From NCBI GenBank assembly GCA_012517355.1, contig JAAYVD010000120.1:32245-96244 (forward strand): a stretch of DNA of 64,000 nt, written 5' to 3'. Below the pieces are notes generated by a model that was not told where the DNA came from, searched no databases, and saw nothing but the letters and a program-made list of their open reading frames with translations. This document shows positions 43,297-52,195 of this stretch, piece after piece. The stretch's first letter is position 1, and each line of letters begins with the position of its first letter. Origin of the DNA: Candidatus Rifleibacteriota bacterium. Lineage in GTDB: Bacteria; Muiribacteriota; Ozemobacteria; Ozemobacterales; Ozemobacteraceae. The position numbers and the translations under genes are program-made.

Positions 43297-43325
43297 TGGA
43301 CAGCCGGCGGCGGGAAACATAGAAT
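43297..43325 (+). promoter_or_regulatory. Predicted promoter for the 5'-nucleotidase-like gene
   Basis: The -35 TGGACA (43297-43302) and -10 TAGAAT (43320-43325) are separated by 17 bases. Transcription would begin near 43332, after the in-frame ATG at 43331. This supports the ATG at 43361 as the true start. Confidence 0.5.
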
Positions 43326-43360
43326 GCCCTATGTCGAATCCACTACGGGGTGGTCACACC

Positions 43361-44839
43361 ATGTCAGCATCCATTCCTGCCCTCCGCCGACCCTTCCCCC
43401 GCTGCCTGGCAGCCATGCTGCTCGTCATCCTGCTGGTGGCCCCGTGTCCGGCCGAAGAGGCTCTTCCGCCCGTGACCCTGTTCCACACCAACGACTGGCA
43501 CGGCACCCTCCAGCCCGCCCCCGCCCTCTGGATGGGGGTGGACGACCCGCCGACCGTGGGCGGCGCGGCCCTGCTCGGCGGCCTCCTCGACCGCCTCCGG
43601 CTGGAGGTCCTCCGCTCGGGAGGCCGCTACCTGGTGGTCGATGCGGGCGACCGCTTCCAGGGCGACCCGGTGGTCAACCTGTCCCGCGGCCGCCTGATGA
43701 CCGACCTCTACAACCAGCTGGGATACACGGTCGTCGCCCTCGGCAACCACGACTTCGACCACGATCTCCAGGGGTTGGTCGACTCCCAGGAGACCGCCCG
43801 GTTCCCTCTCGTCTGTGCCAACCTGCATCCGGCGTCGGGCACCCGCGGGGTGTGGCGGCCGTCGGTGGTCGCCCAGGTCGGCCGGGTCCGGATCGGCATC
43901 CTCGGGGCCATGACCGAGGACCTTCCCCTCATCACCTTTCCCCGCAACATCGCGGGAACCCTGATCGAGCCGGTGATCCCCGCCCTGCGGCGAGAAGTGG
44001 CGCGCCTGCGGGAACGCGGCTGCGGCATCATCGTCCTGCTGAGCCACTGCGGGCATCCCGTCGATCTGCTGCTGGCCGTGGCCGTTCCCGGCCTCGACGT
44101 GATCGTCGGCGGGCATACCCAGAACCATCTCGAGCAACCCCGCCACTTGAACGGGGTCTGGATCGTCCAGACGCGGGGCTTCGGGTCCCATCTCGGACAG
44201 ATGACCCTGTTCCCGGGCCCTGAGGGGAAGGGGATCGACAAGGTCGAATACCGTTCCCACCTGCTCGATGTCGCCCGCGTTTCTCCCGACCCCGTCGTCG
44301 AGGCCCTGATCGCCTCTGCCTCCGCCCCCCTGCGGGCGGAACTCGCCCGGACGGTCGGCACCCTTCCCCGCCCCCTGCTGCGGTCCGGTCCGGCGGAGGA
44401 TTCCCTGCCCGCCGCGGTTGCCCGGGCGGTGGGCCGCGCCGTGGGCGTGCCGCTCGCCGTGTTCCACACCGGCGGCGCCCGGGCCGACCTGCCCGCCGGC
44501 CCGGTGACGTTTGGCCAGGTCTACAATGCCCTTCCCTTCAACCATTCCGTCCTGGTCGGCGAACTGTCCGGGCGTGACCTCGAAGCGGCCTGGCGCCGTG
44601 GCGTGGCCCTGAACGCCCTGGCCTGGACCGGCCTGAAGTCTCCCCCGGGGGGGACAGGCCTCCAGCTGGGCGACGGGACCACGGTGGTGCCCGATGGAAG
44701 ATACCGGGTGGCCTACAACAACTTCCTGGCCCAGGGCGGTGACGGGTTTGGGGAGTTTTCCCGGGCGGCCAACGCCACCGGCACGGAAGCCCTCGTCCGC
44801 GACGCCTTCCTGGAGTCCCTCGCCACCAACCGGCCCTGA
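43361..44839 (+). CDS. Exported 5'-nucleotidase/metallophosphoesterase
   Basis: A 492-residue exported enzyme of the 5'-nucleotidase family (UshA-type architecture). After the signal peptide (CLAAMLLVILLVAPCPA) come the calcineurin-like metal motifs VTLFHTNDWHG, DAGDRFQGDP, LGNHDFDHDL and VGGHTQNHL, then a C-terminal substrate domain with FGQVYNALPFNHSV and NNFLAQGGDGF, as in nucleotide-binding relatives. It is expected to hydrolyse nucleotides or related phosphoesters in the periplasm. The ATG at 43361 is preferred over 43331 because of the promoter position and GGGGTGG 7 bases upstream. Confidence 0.9.
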   Translation: MSASIPALRRPFPRCLAAMLLVILLVAPCPAEEALPPVTLFHTNDWHGTLQPAPALWMGVDDPPTVGGAALLGGLLDRLRLEVLRSGGRYLVVDAGDRFQGDPVVNLSRGRLMTDLYNQLGYTVVALGNHDFDHDLQGLVDSQETARFPLVCANLHPASGTRGVWRPSVVAQVGRVRIGILGAMTEDLPLITFPRNIAGTLIEPVIPALRREVARLRERGCGIIVLLSHCGHPVDLLLAVAVPGLDVIVGGHTQNHLEQPRHLNGVWIVQTRGFGSHLGQMTLFPGPEGKGIDKVEYRSHLLDVARVSPDPVVEALIASASAPLRAELARTVGTLPRPLLRSGPAEDSLPAAVARAVGRAVGVPLAVFHTGGARADLPAGPVTFGQVYNALPFNHSVLVGELSGRDLEAAWRRGVALNALAWTGLKSPPGGTGLQLGDGTTVVPDGRYRVAYNNFLAQGGDGFGEFSRAANATGTEALVRDAFLESLATNRP

Positions 44840-44840
44840 A

Positions 44841-44903
44841 TCGCCGTTGCCGCCGCGGATGGCGGCGCGAAACGCCCGTTTGACGCATCGCCCCGGGGCC
44901 GAC
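44841..44903 (+). repeat. Family A element after the nucleotidase gene
   Basis: The core GCCGCCGCGGATGGCGGC, then GCGAAACGCCCGTTTGACG and CGCCCCGGGGCCGAC, lies directly after the stop codon (44837-44839). The left stem is missing. No coding role is evident. Confidence 0.8.
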
Positions 44904-45062
44904 CACACTCGGCCCTTCGCCCGTTCTCCGGGCGGGTTTCGGGACCAGAAGCGCGTTGGCATCACCGTTCGCCGAAAGTGAGCGCGGCTGTGGTAGAATG
45001 GGGGTGAAGGGAAGTCCCGTTTCGCGGTGCTCCCTCCATCTCACCCATTGGGAGGCAAAGCC

Positions 45063-45503
45063 ATGGCGCGAGTCAAACTCGACCTTCCCAAGACGTTTCC
45101 CTTCGCCACCGAGTTCCAGGTGCGCATCGACGATGTGAACTACGGCGGCCACCTGGCCAACGACGCCGTCCTGACGCTGTTGCACGAGGCCAGGTTGCGG
45201 TTCCTCAACGATTTCGGCCTGTCGGAACGCGACATCGACGGCATCGGCATGATCTTGACCAATGCCCTGTTGATCCTCAAGGCCGAAGCCTTCCATTGGG
45301 ACGTGCTCTCGGTCGAGATCGGAGTGGCCGACCTGGGCCGGACGGGCTGCGACTTCCTGTACCGCATCACCCGCACCAAGGACGGCATCGAGGTGGCCCG
45401 GGCCCGGACAGGCATGGTCTTCTTCGACTACAGCCGGCGGAAGGTCGCCCGCACCCCGGCACGCTTCAAGGAAATCTTCGCCTCCGCTCTCGTTTCTGAG
45501 TGA
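45063..45503 (+). CDS. Acyl-CoA thioesterase (4HBT family)
   Basis: A 146-residue single hot-dog domain of the 4-hydroxybenzoyl-CoA thioesterase type. VRIDDVNYGGHLANDAVLTL carries the D-x-n-x-H/G-type start. LTNALLILKAEAFHWDVLSV and LGRTGCDFLYRITRTKDG are the usual strand and loop elements. The metal-free active Asp is probably in DDVNYGGHL. The natural acyl-CoA is unknown. GGGAGGCAAAGCC precedes the ATG. Confidence 0.85.
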   Translation: MARVKLDLPKTFPFATEFQVRIDDVNYGGHLANDAVLTLLHEARLRFLNDFGLSERDIDGIGMILTNALLILKAEAFHWDVLSVEIGVADLGRTGCDFLYRITRTKDGIEVARARTGMVFFDYSRRKVARTPARFKEIFASALVSE

Positions 45504-45761
45504 AGGCCCCCCTCCCCGATGGGGGAGGACCACCGCGGACACCGCCTGCTGCGCGGCGTTCCCCAGGTGTTTGCCCGGGGTTTGGCGCCCCGGTTGACCC
45601 CTTTCCCGGCGGTCGAGCCCCCAGCGGGGAACCTCGGACTTCCCTCGCCAGGCCTCATGCCCCTGTAGGGCGGCGCCCGGGGAGCCCCGGTTCCCGATGG
45701 TCCGATCCTGCGGGCGTGGTGGCGTGGCGCCCCGCGTCAGGGGAAGGGCCTGCTGGGTCCT

Positions 45762-45956
45762 TCAGTCCCGGGTGTCGTGCGGGTTCTGCCCCTTCTTGCC
45801 CGACAGGAGCGCTTCGAGCGGATCGACCCCCATCATTGGCAACCGGGCCAGGATGCGGGCGGCGCAGTTGGCTTCCTTGCGGCCCCACCAGGCGCAGGCA
45901 TCCGATTGACAGGGCTTCTGCAACAACGGGCAGAGCAGGTTCTGCGGGTTTCCCAT
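45762..45956 (-). CDS. 64-residue cysteine-containing protein
   Basis: A small protein with five Cys (LCPLLQKPC, DACAWW, ANCAA). Cys-rich with a Trp pair, it resembles a metal-binding mini-domain. GAGGAGG lies 6 bases before the ATG, strongly supporting translation. It stands alone between the thioesterase and rhodanese genes. No family is recognised. Confidence 0.6.
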   Translation of the reverse strand: MGNPQNLLCPLLQKPCQSDACAWWGRKEANCAARILARLPMMGVDPLEALLSGKKGQNPHDTRD

Positions 45957-46206
45957 GGTCCACCTCCTCGAGGGTCCTACCCTACCACAAAGGCCGCTTC
46001 CCCTGCCATCCCCCGCTCTGGCCCGCAGGAGTTCTCACTCAGCGCTCCCATGCTGTTCTGATGAATAGGGATTTCTGCAGACCTCGGCCCACTCGGCAAG
46101 TCAGACCAAATCAGCATGGAGAACATCTTCAGCAGCCATTGTGAGAGCTGCTGTCTGGTCCGGCTCCAGGGGTTGAGGCGCAGGCCCGGATCGCCTTTGG
46201 TCTTTC

Positions 46207-46245
46207 AAAAACAAGATTCCCCCGGGCTGACCAACCGCCCGGGGG
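46207..46245 (-). terminator. Rho-independent terminator of the rhodanese gene
   Basis: A perfect 9-bp stem, CCCCCGGGC with GCCCGGGGG (46219-46227 and 46237-46245), has a 9-base loop and is followed on the - strand by AATCTTGTTTTT. It lies about 15 bases after the stop at 46261. The 45957-46260 gap holds this and nothing else clear. Confidence 0.8.
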
Positions 46246-46260
46246 ACCCGTTTGTCTGGA

Positions 46261-46890
46261 CTACTTCTTCTCCTTTTCGACCGGCAGGCCCGCCTTGGCC
46301 CAGCCGGCAATCCCTTCGGGATACTCCAGGACGTTGGTGTACCCGAGCCTCTTCAGGTGCTCGGACAACTGCTTGCTGGCCGGGCAGGTGAACCCGGCGC
46401 AGTAGGTCACGATCAACTGGTCCTGCGACTTCACGTGTTTGCGGATTTCCGCGGGAGTCGAGGTCGGAGAGAGCCACCGGGCCCCGGGGATCCGGTTCCC
46501 GTCATCCCATTTCGGGGCGCGGGCGTCGAAAACCGCCATGGGGACCCTGGATTTGATGAGGGCCAGCAGGCCAGGGGTGTTGACCAGGCCTTCCGATTCC
46601 TGCACCAGCGAGGGAGGAGTTCCTTCGGGCCTGGCGGCCTTGGCCGGCTCGGTGACCTTCACCTCGCAAGCGCCCCCCGCCGGGCAGACTTCGGAAAGGG
46701 ATACCTTTTCCTTCGGTGAACATGGCTGGCAGTCCTTGCCGGAAGCCGGGCACGGACCGCAGCCCTTACCCTGGGAGGTTCCGGTCATTTTGGGGTGATC
46801 GCCAGGGCAGGAACCGCAGCCGGCCAGGCCCGTTTCCGGAATCCCGACCAGCGCGACGCACAGCATCAGGATGATGACGATAGGTTTCAT
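46261..46890 (-). CDS. Exported rhodanese-like protein
   Basis: A 209-residue exported protein. After the signal peptide (IVIILMLCVALVGIPETGLA) comes a Cys-rich linker (GCGSCPGD, GCGPCPASGKDCQPC) and a rhodanese domain with VFDARAPKWDDG, IPGARWLS and the loop TYCAGFTCPAS, whose Cys is the likely persulfide carrier. Such domains relay sulfur or report redox/heavy-metal stress. The start is the ATG with AAGGAG upstream. A consensus promoter with a palindromic operator lies just upstream. Confidence 0.85.
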   Translation of the reverse strand: MKPIVIILMLCVALVGIPETGLAGCGSCPGDHPKMTGTSQGKGCGPCPASGKDCQPCSPKEKVSLSEVCPAGGACEVKVTEPAKAARPEGTPPSLVQESEGLVNTPGLLALIKSRVPMAVFDARAPKWDDGNRIPGARWLSPTSTPAEIRKHVKSQDQLIVTYCAGFTCPASKQLSEHLKRLGYTNVLEYPEGIAGWAKAGLPVEKEKK

Positions 46891-46947
46891 GCGCAACTCC
46901 TTTGTATGGTCTGTCTCCTGACGGATGCAGGAGAAAAGTTTTATAGA

Positions 46948-46983
46948 TATGAAAAAGTTAGTATATTCTAACTAATTTGTCAA
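46948..46983 (-). promoter_or_regulatory. Promoter with palindromic operator for the rhodanese gene
   Basis: A strikingly AT-rich patch. On the - strand, -35 TTGACA (46978-46983), then a 17-base spacer, then TAACTT. The spacer carries the inverted repeat GTTAG.AATATA.CTAAC (46957-46961 and 46968-46972 on the + strand as GTTAG...CTAAC). A repressor could sit between the -35 and -10. The regulator is not in the window. Confidence 0.55.
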
Positions 46984-47010
46984 GGAAATTCCCCACATGA
47001 CCATCTTTCC

Positions 47011-47430
47011 TGCCGCCCCTGCCCTCCTCATCAGCCCCCATTGCTTCGGGCTTCGCCGATCTGGCTGGCCTTTCCCTCTACCCCCTCATCCCTGTCTTTC
47101 TTTTTCTCTTGAGCCCTTTGCTTCCGTGGGTCCCTGAAATCTCGAAAATGAAGCATCCAACATCTTGACCAGCGGCCCTGCCCTCCTCATCAGCCCCCAT
47201 TGCTTCCGGCTTCGCCGATCTGGCTGGCCTTTCCCTCTGCCCCCTCATCCCTTTCTTTCTTTCTTTTTCTCTCGAGCCCTATGCTTCCGTGGGTCCCTGA
47301 AATCTCGAAAATGAAGCATCCAACATCTTGACCGGCGCCCCTGCCCTCCTCATCAGCCCCCATTGCTTCCGGCTTCGCCGATCTGGCTGGCCTTTCCCTT
47401 CGCCCCTTCTCCCACTTCTCCCTTTCCCCT
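47011..47430. repeat. Imperfect tandem array, unit about 160 bp
   Basis: The same block (CCCTGCCCTCCTCATCAGCC, then CCCATTGCTTC, TCTGGCTGGCCTTTCCCT, then GGGTCCCTGAAATCTCGAAA and ATGAAGCATCCAACATCTTG) begins at about 47021, 47180 and 47343, periods 159 and 163. The third copy is incomplete. It fills most of the 46891-47583 gap between the rhodanese and M16 genes. Open frames inside are low-complexity products of the repeat; I do not call them genes. The spacers are not unique, so this is not a CRISPR. Confidence 0.8.
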
Positions 47431-47583
47431 GTGGTCTCCTGAAGTACCATCATTGCCGAAAGTACCAGAATTGGTGAGCAACCCGTCCTCTCCGGCGAGG
47501 ATGGCCACTCCTCCCGGCCCGAAGCAATGAGCCATTGGCCGAGGACGAGGTCCTGACCGTTGGAGATGTGGTTCGCCCGGAGC

Positions 47584-50496
47584 CTACCGGTGGGGAACGA
47601 GGAACCCTTCCGGTGAAATCTGGACAGGCGTGGGCAGCCCCGACTCGCCCAGTTCCCGGGTCACGGTGGCACGATCGCCCACCAGGACCAGGAAGGCCCG
47701 GTCGCCCCTGGCCCTCACCGCGGCGACCTCCCGCAGCCGGTCGAGGGTGACGGCCCGCCCCTGGTCGTATTCCTCCTGCAGCGTTGTCGGGGGGAGGCCC
47801 GCCGCCCAGACTGCCGCCACCTTGGCGGTGACCGCCCCCAGCGACTCGTAACCCTGCGCCATCCCGCGGTCCCACCGGGTGCGGGCGGCCGCGAATTCGG
47901 CCTCGCCGATGGGGCGGCCCTTCCCCAGGTCATCGAGTTCCCGCAGCATTTCCCGCACCGATTCCCCGGTCTTGTCAGCCTGCACCGAGGTGACCGCCAT
48001 CCAGCTGCCCCCGAGGCGTGCCGGAGTCAGGTAGGACCGCACGCCATACGTGTAGCCCTTCTCCTCGCGCAGGTTCAGCATCAGCCGGGTGCCGAACCCG
48101 CCTCCCCCCCAGACGGTGTCGGCCAGCCGCCAGGCGGGCAGGTCGGGGTCGCCCCGCGGGGCCCCCGGCAGCACCTGGGCGATCACGGTCTGCACGGCAC
48201 CGGGACGGTCACAGAGATACAGGTGGCCGAACGGCGCCGGGTTCGGTTCGGTGACGGCACCCCGGTCGTCGGCGGCACCCGGTTCTGTGGTGGCACCCGG
48301 GTCGGTAACCGCACGCGGGTCGGCGGCCGTCACCCGGGCCCAGTCCCCGAAGGCGTCGGAGGCCAGCCCCATGGCCTCGTCGGTGGTGATGTCCCCCGCC
48401 ACGATCAGGGCCGCCCGGTCGGGGGTCCACCACGTTTCGTGCATGCGTACCAGGTCGTCACGGGTCAGGGCGGCCACCTCGGAGGCCACCCCGGCGAAGG
48501 CGTGTCCGTAGGGGTGGGATGGGCCCCACAGCAGGCGGGCCGCCAGTCGCAGGGCCAGGCTGGTCGGGTCGTTGGCGGCCTGGGCCAGCCCGTCGAGCGC
48601 CTTGCCCCGCTCCTTGGCCACCTCCTCGGTGGGGAAGGCCGGCCACCGGGCCACTTCGGCCAGCAACCGGGTCGCCGAGGCCAGCCCGGGCTTCAACACG
48701 CCCACCCCGATCGACCAGGAGTCCGTGTCCCCGCCGCCTCCCAGGCCGGTGCCCAGGTCCCGCAGATCCTCTTCGATTTCCAGGGCCGACCGGGAGGCCG
48801 TACCGCGGCCGATGGCCGCCAGCAGCAGGCTCGCCGCCCCCGCTTGCCCCGGCGGGTCGGCGCTGCTGCCTCCTTTGACCACCAGGGTCACGGTGGCCCG
48901 CGGCAACTCCGGCCGGGGCAGGACCTGGACGGTCAGCCCGTTGGACAGGGTGGCGGTGGTGACCGTCGGCAACGTGAAGGGCAGGTCACCACCCAGTGCC
49001 GGGGGATTGGCCCGGTCCAGCGGCGGCAGGGCGGCCGTCGTCTCCGAGTCCGGATCCGCCGCCGGCAGGTCGAGGGGTCGGAACCGGATCCGCAACCGAT
49101 CCGGCCGGTCGAGCCAGCGGGCCGTCACCCGCTGCACGTCCGCGGGGGTCACCGCCCGCAGACGTCGCACCTCGTCCCGCCATGCGCCCGGGTCTCCCCA
49201 GAACACGTTCGATTGGTTCAGCAGGTCGGCTTTCCCGCCGAACCCACCGATCCGCTCCAGGCCGCTGATGAATGCGGTCTCCCAGGTGACCTGCACGCGG
49301 GCGACCTCGCGCCCGGTGGGCCCTGCCGCCGCCAGCCGCGCCAGTTCCTGCCCGATGGTCCCTTCCACCTCCTCGAACGTCGCCCCGGGGCGCAGGATCG
49401 CGGTGATCACGAACATTCCCGCCATCTCCCCCGACTGGAGGGCCGCCCAGATCGCCGAGCACTGCCCCCGTCCGAAGACCAGGAGCCGGGGAAGCCGCGC
49501 CTGCAGCCCGTCGGTGAGGAGCCGTGCGGTCACCTCGAGGGGCGCCTCGTCGGGGTCGGTCAACGGGGGGACCGGCCAGGCCAGATACAGCCGGGCCTGC
49601 GGCACCCGGTCGATCGCCTCCACGACCGTTTCCCCCCGCAGCTCGGGAACCAGCCGCTTGACCTTCGCCCGGGCGGGGCCGGCCGGGATCGGCCCGTAGT
49701 ACTTCCGCACCAGGGCCCGGGCCGTGGCTGGATCGAAGTCGCCAACGATGGCCAAGGACAGGTTCGATGGGGAGTAGTGGGTCCGGAAGAACTCCCGGAC
49801 ATCCTCGAGGGTGGCCGCCTCGAGGTCGTGATGGGAGCCGATGACCGGCCAGGAATACGGATGGCCCTCCGGGAACAGGTGGCGTGGCAGGAGCTCCCCG
49901 ATCCGGCCGTAGGGGGTGTTCTCCAGCCACTGCCGCCGCTCGTTGCGCACCACCGCCCGCTGGTTGTCCAGGTTCTCCTGGGTCAGGGCGTCGAGCAGGG
50001 TGGCCAGCCGGTCCGACTCCAGCCACAGCAGATACTCGAGGTTGCCGGACGGCACCGTCGCGAAGTAGTTCGTGCGGTCGGGGCTGGTCGTGCCGTTGAC
50101 CCCGCCCTCGCGCAGGTTCGCCCCCGCCCGCTCCACCCAGGTGAAATACTCGCCCGACGCGTTCTGCGACCCCTGGAACATCAGGTGCTCGAACAGGTGG
50201 GCGAATCCCGTCCGGCCCGGCCGCTCGTCGGCCGAACCGACGTGGAACCACTGGTTGACGTGGACCAGGGGCAGCTTGCGGTCGACGTGCAGGATCACCT
50301 GGGCCCCGTTGGGCAGCACGAACTTCTCGAAGGGGATCCGCGGCAGGCCGTCGCTGCCATCCGGCGCCCCCGGCGTCACGGCGGTTCCGCTTCCCGTGGG
50401 GGAACCAGGGAAGGACGGCTCCGCCCCCCGGACGATCGTGGCCGACATCAGGGTGACGATCAGCAAAAGGCCTCGAAGGGAACCTGGTATCGTCAT
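47584..50496 (-). CDS. Exported M16 zinc peptidase with two fused M16 pairs
   Basis: A 970-residue protein with signal peptide (LRGLLLIVTLMSATIVRGA) and two M16 modules in one chain. The first is active: the inverted zinc motif HLFEH is at residues 100-104 and the partner Glu lies further downstream around EYLLWLESDR. The C-terminal module has REEKGYTYGVRSYLTP and related binding features but no HxxEH, as usual for the inactive half. A Thr/Gly/Pro repeat (ADPRAVTDPGATTEPGAADD) interrupts the second module. It is probably a periplasmic protease clearing peptides. The ATG at 50496 is used because of the signal peptide and GAGG upstream. Confidence 0.88.
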   Translation of the reverse strand: MTIPGSLRGLLLIVTLMSATIVRGAEPSFPGSPTGSGTAVTPGAPDGSDGLPRIPFEKFVLPNGAQVILHVDRKLPLVHVNQWFHVGSADERPGRTGFAHLFEHLMFQGSQNASGEYFTWVERAGANLREGGVNGTTSPDRTNYFATVPSGNLEYLLWLESDRLATLLDALTQENLDNQRAVVRNERRQWLENTPYGRIGELLPRHLFPEGHPYSWPVIGSHHDLEAATLEDVREFFRTHYSPSNLSLAIVGDFDPATARALVRKYYGPIPAGPARAKVKRLVPELRGETVVEAIDRVPQARLYLAWPVPPLTDPDEAPLEVTARLLTDGLQARLPRLLVFGRGQCSAIWAALQSGEMAGMFVITAILRPGATFEEVEGTIGQELARLAAAGPTGREVARVQVTWETAFISGLERIGGFGGKADLLNQSNVFWGDPGAWRDEVRRLRAVTPADVQRVTARWLDRPDRLRIRFRPLDLPAADPDSETTAALPPLDRANPPALGGDLPFTLPTVTTATLSNGLTVQVLPRPELPRATVTLVVKGGSSADPPGQAGAASLLLAAIGRGTASRSALEIEEDLRDLGTGLGGGGDTDSWSIGVGVLKPGLASATRLLAEVARWPAFPTEEVAKERGKALDGLAQAANDPTSLALRLAARLLWGPSHPYGHAFAGVASEVAALTRDDLVRMHETWWTPDRAALIVAGDITTDEAMGLASDAFGDWARVTAADPRAVTDPGATTEPGAADDRGAVTEPNPAPFGHLYLCDRPGAVQTVIAQVLPGAPRGDPDLPAWRLADTVWGGGGFGTRLMLNLREEKGYTYGVRSYLTPARLGGSWMAVTSVQADKTGESVREMLRELDDLGKGRPIGEAEFAAARTRWDRGMAQGYESLGAVTAKVAAVWAAGLPPTTLQEEYDQGRAVTLDRLREVAAVRARGDRAFLVLVGDRATVTRELGESGLPTPVQISPEGFLVPHR

Positions 50497-50774
50497 GGGT
50501 GGTCCTCGTTGCGTGGGAAGGTGGCCGCCGCCCGGCGGTGACCATATCCTACCATGCCGGGGTTCACCCATGGCCGCCCGCCGCGGTGACGGGGTCGGTC
50601 CCCGGTTGCCACGAGGGAGGGGGAGGACCGCCCGGATGGACTGCTACGGGGCTGGCGAGACGGGGTCGTCTTCTGGGCCGCGGTTCCCGGAAGGACCCCC
50701 GGATGGGGTGAACGGGGCAAGCGATGCCCGGCCGGCTGGCGGGCGGGGCCAACGCCGGTGAGGGGAGGACGCTC

Positions 50775-51015
50775 AGGCGCGCTCGGCCTGCTCAGGCCAG
50801 TTCAGGCTCGCTCGGCGCGCTCGGCGCGCTCGGCCTGCTCAGGCCAGTTCAGGCTCGCTCGGCGCGCTCGGCGCGCTCGGCCTGCTCAGGCCAGTTCAGG
50901 CTCGCTCAAACCCGCTCGACCCGCTCGACCCGCTTGGCCCGCTCAGGCCCGCTTGGCCTGCTCAGCCCCGCTCAGGTCCGCTCAAAACGGCTCAGATCTG
51001 GTCAGGCCTCTCAGA
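50775..51015. repeat. 47-bp tandem array that grows from a gene end
   Basis: Units beginning GCTCGGCCTGCTCAGGCCAG recur at 50781, 50828 and 50875 (period 47). The copies then degrade into 9-10-bp variants of GCTCAGGCC/GCTCGGCGC up to the stop of the HAMP gene at 51021. The last codons of that gene (DAERA, from GCCGAGCGGGCC) are in the same 10-bp register, so the array looks like it arose from or into the gene end. It occupies most of the 50497-51020 gap. Confidence 0.85.
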
Positions 51016-51020
51016 ACGGC

Positions 51021-51668
51021 TCAGGCCCGCTCGGCGTCTTCCTCGTCCCGGTCGTCCCGGTCATTCCGCTCGGAATCGGGTTCCGGATCGATCTTGAAGC
51101 CCTTGGTCACCTTGCGCAGCTCGTCGATGATGGCATACAGGTCCTTGGCCACCGCTTCGATGGCGGCCGGGTCCTGCTTGGTCTTCTTCAGAGCCTCGTT
51201 CAGCCGGTTGCCGGCGGCCACCAGTTTCTGGATGACCTCGCGGTCCTTCTTCACCATCCCGCACAGGGCCTCGGCCATCGTGTTGAAGGCGTCCTGCAGT
51301 TCCCGCAGTTCGTCGCCGTGCCGCAACCTGACCCGCTGGGTCAGATCGCCTGACGAGATGACCCTGGCCGATCGTTCGAACCGGTAGACCGGCCCTGCGA
51401 TCTTGTGGGAGACGAAGATCGACAGGATCGCGATGATCACCACGAACACGCCCACCCACCGCAGCAACAGGCCGTTGACGGTGTCGAAGATCTCGGCCAG
51501 CTTGTCGATGGTCAGGTCGGGGTTGCTGCTGATGCGGCTCCAGGAGGTGTGGTAGATGATCCAGCCCACCCCGAACGCCACCAGGAGCATGGTCGACACG
51601 ATGACGCCCATGTACCGGAGCTGGAGACCGGTCTTGATGAGGAATGTCCGCCTGCGATGCTTGGCCAT
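51021..51668 (-). CDS. Two-TM HAMP-domain protein
   Basis: A 215-residue membrane protein. TM1 (YMGVIVSTMLLVAFGVGWII), a 40-residue exported loop, TM2 (WVGVFVVIIAILSIFVSHK) and a HAMP domain with IAGPVYRFERSARVISSGDL and GDELRELQDAFNTMAEAL lead to a helical cytoplasmic tail ending in Asp/Arg-rich sequence. There is no kinase or methyl-accepting part, so it probably relays a signal to a partner. GGGAGG precedes the ATG. The 3' end merges with the 47-bp array. Confidence 0.8.
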   Translation of the reverse strand: MAKHRRRTFLIKTGLQLRYMGVIVSTMLLVAFGVGWIIYHTSWSRISSNPDLTIDKLAEIFDTVNGLLLRWVGVFVVIIAILSIFVSHKIAGPVYRFERSARVISSGDLTQRVRLRHGDELRELQDAFNTMAEALCGMVKKDREVIQKLVAAGNRLNEALKKTKQDPAAIEAVAKDLYAIIDELRKVTKGFKIDPEPDSERNDRDDRDEEDAERA

Positions 51669-51713
51669 GGATCCTCCCGTGCGTGGTGTGGCGAACCAGG
51701 TCGGCCCGGACCC

Positions 51714-52163
51714 CTACTTCCCGCCGGTCGTGGCCGTCCGTTCCTCGGCGGGCTGGGGACGGTCGGGGTCGGTATGCTGGGTGCAGTACACCTCACCCTG
51801 GGGGCCGAACTTGTAGGTGCCTTTTTCCGGGCAGTACTGAATCTCGGCGAGAAACCCCGTTTCCTTGAGGAAATCGAGGTCGATGGTCTTGCCCGGCTTG
51901 ACGATCGTCATGGTGTTGTTGGCGTCGTAGTCGGCCACGGCGCGTTCGATCTTCTTGCGGATCTCCTTGCAGGAGATCCGGTAGATGCCCGTGCGCATGT
52001 TCATATACTGGGGAAAGAAGAACAGGAGCGAGACGATGCCCAGCAGGAACAGCAGCGCCACCAGGTACATGCCGAAGCCGCCCCCGCGCGGGCGGAGCCA
52101 GCCCGGGACGGCCGGGGTGCCGATGGATTCAGCCTTCTTGCGCATCTGCCCGGAACGTACCAT
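51714..52163 (-). CDS. Small membrane protein with exported Cys-containing tail
   Basis: A 149-residue protein. A basic N-terminus and one TM (MYLVALLFLLGIVSLLFFF) are followed by a helical region (ISCKEIRKKIERAVADY) and a short domain with two Cys (QYCPEKGTYKFGPQGEVYC). The YCPEKGTYxFGPxGE.C pattern resembles small domains in competence or pilus-associated proteins, but I cannot name it. GGAGGGAAGCCCT precedes the ATG at 52163. It lies between the HAMP and pseudouridine synthase genes on the same strand. Confidence 0.7.
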   Translation of the reverse strand: MVRSGQMRKKAESIGTPAVPGWLRPRGGGFGMYLVALLFLLGIVSLLFFFPQYMNMRTGIYRISCKEIRKKIERAVADYDANNTMTIVKPGKTIDLDFLKETGFLAEIQYCPEKGTYKFGPQGEVYCTQHTDPDRPQPAEERTATTGGK

Positions 52164-52195
52164 AGGGCTTCCCTCCTGTCAATGGTGCCATCGGC

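Noticed and set aside
47011..47430. CRISPR array
   Set aside because: Whole units, not short repeats with unique spacers; the period is about 160 and no cas genes are present.
50775..51015. CRISPR array in the 47-bp repeats
   Set aside because: No unique spacers, the units degrade gradually and there are no cas genes.
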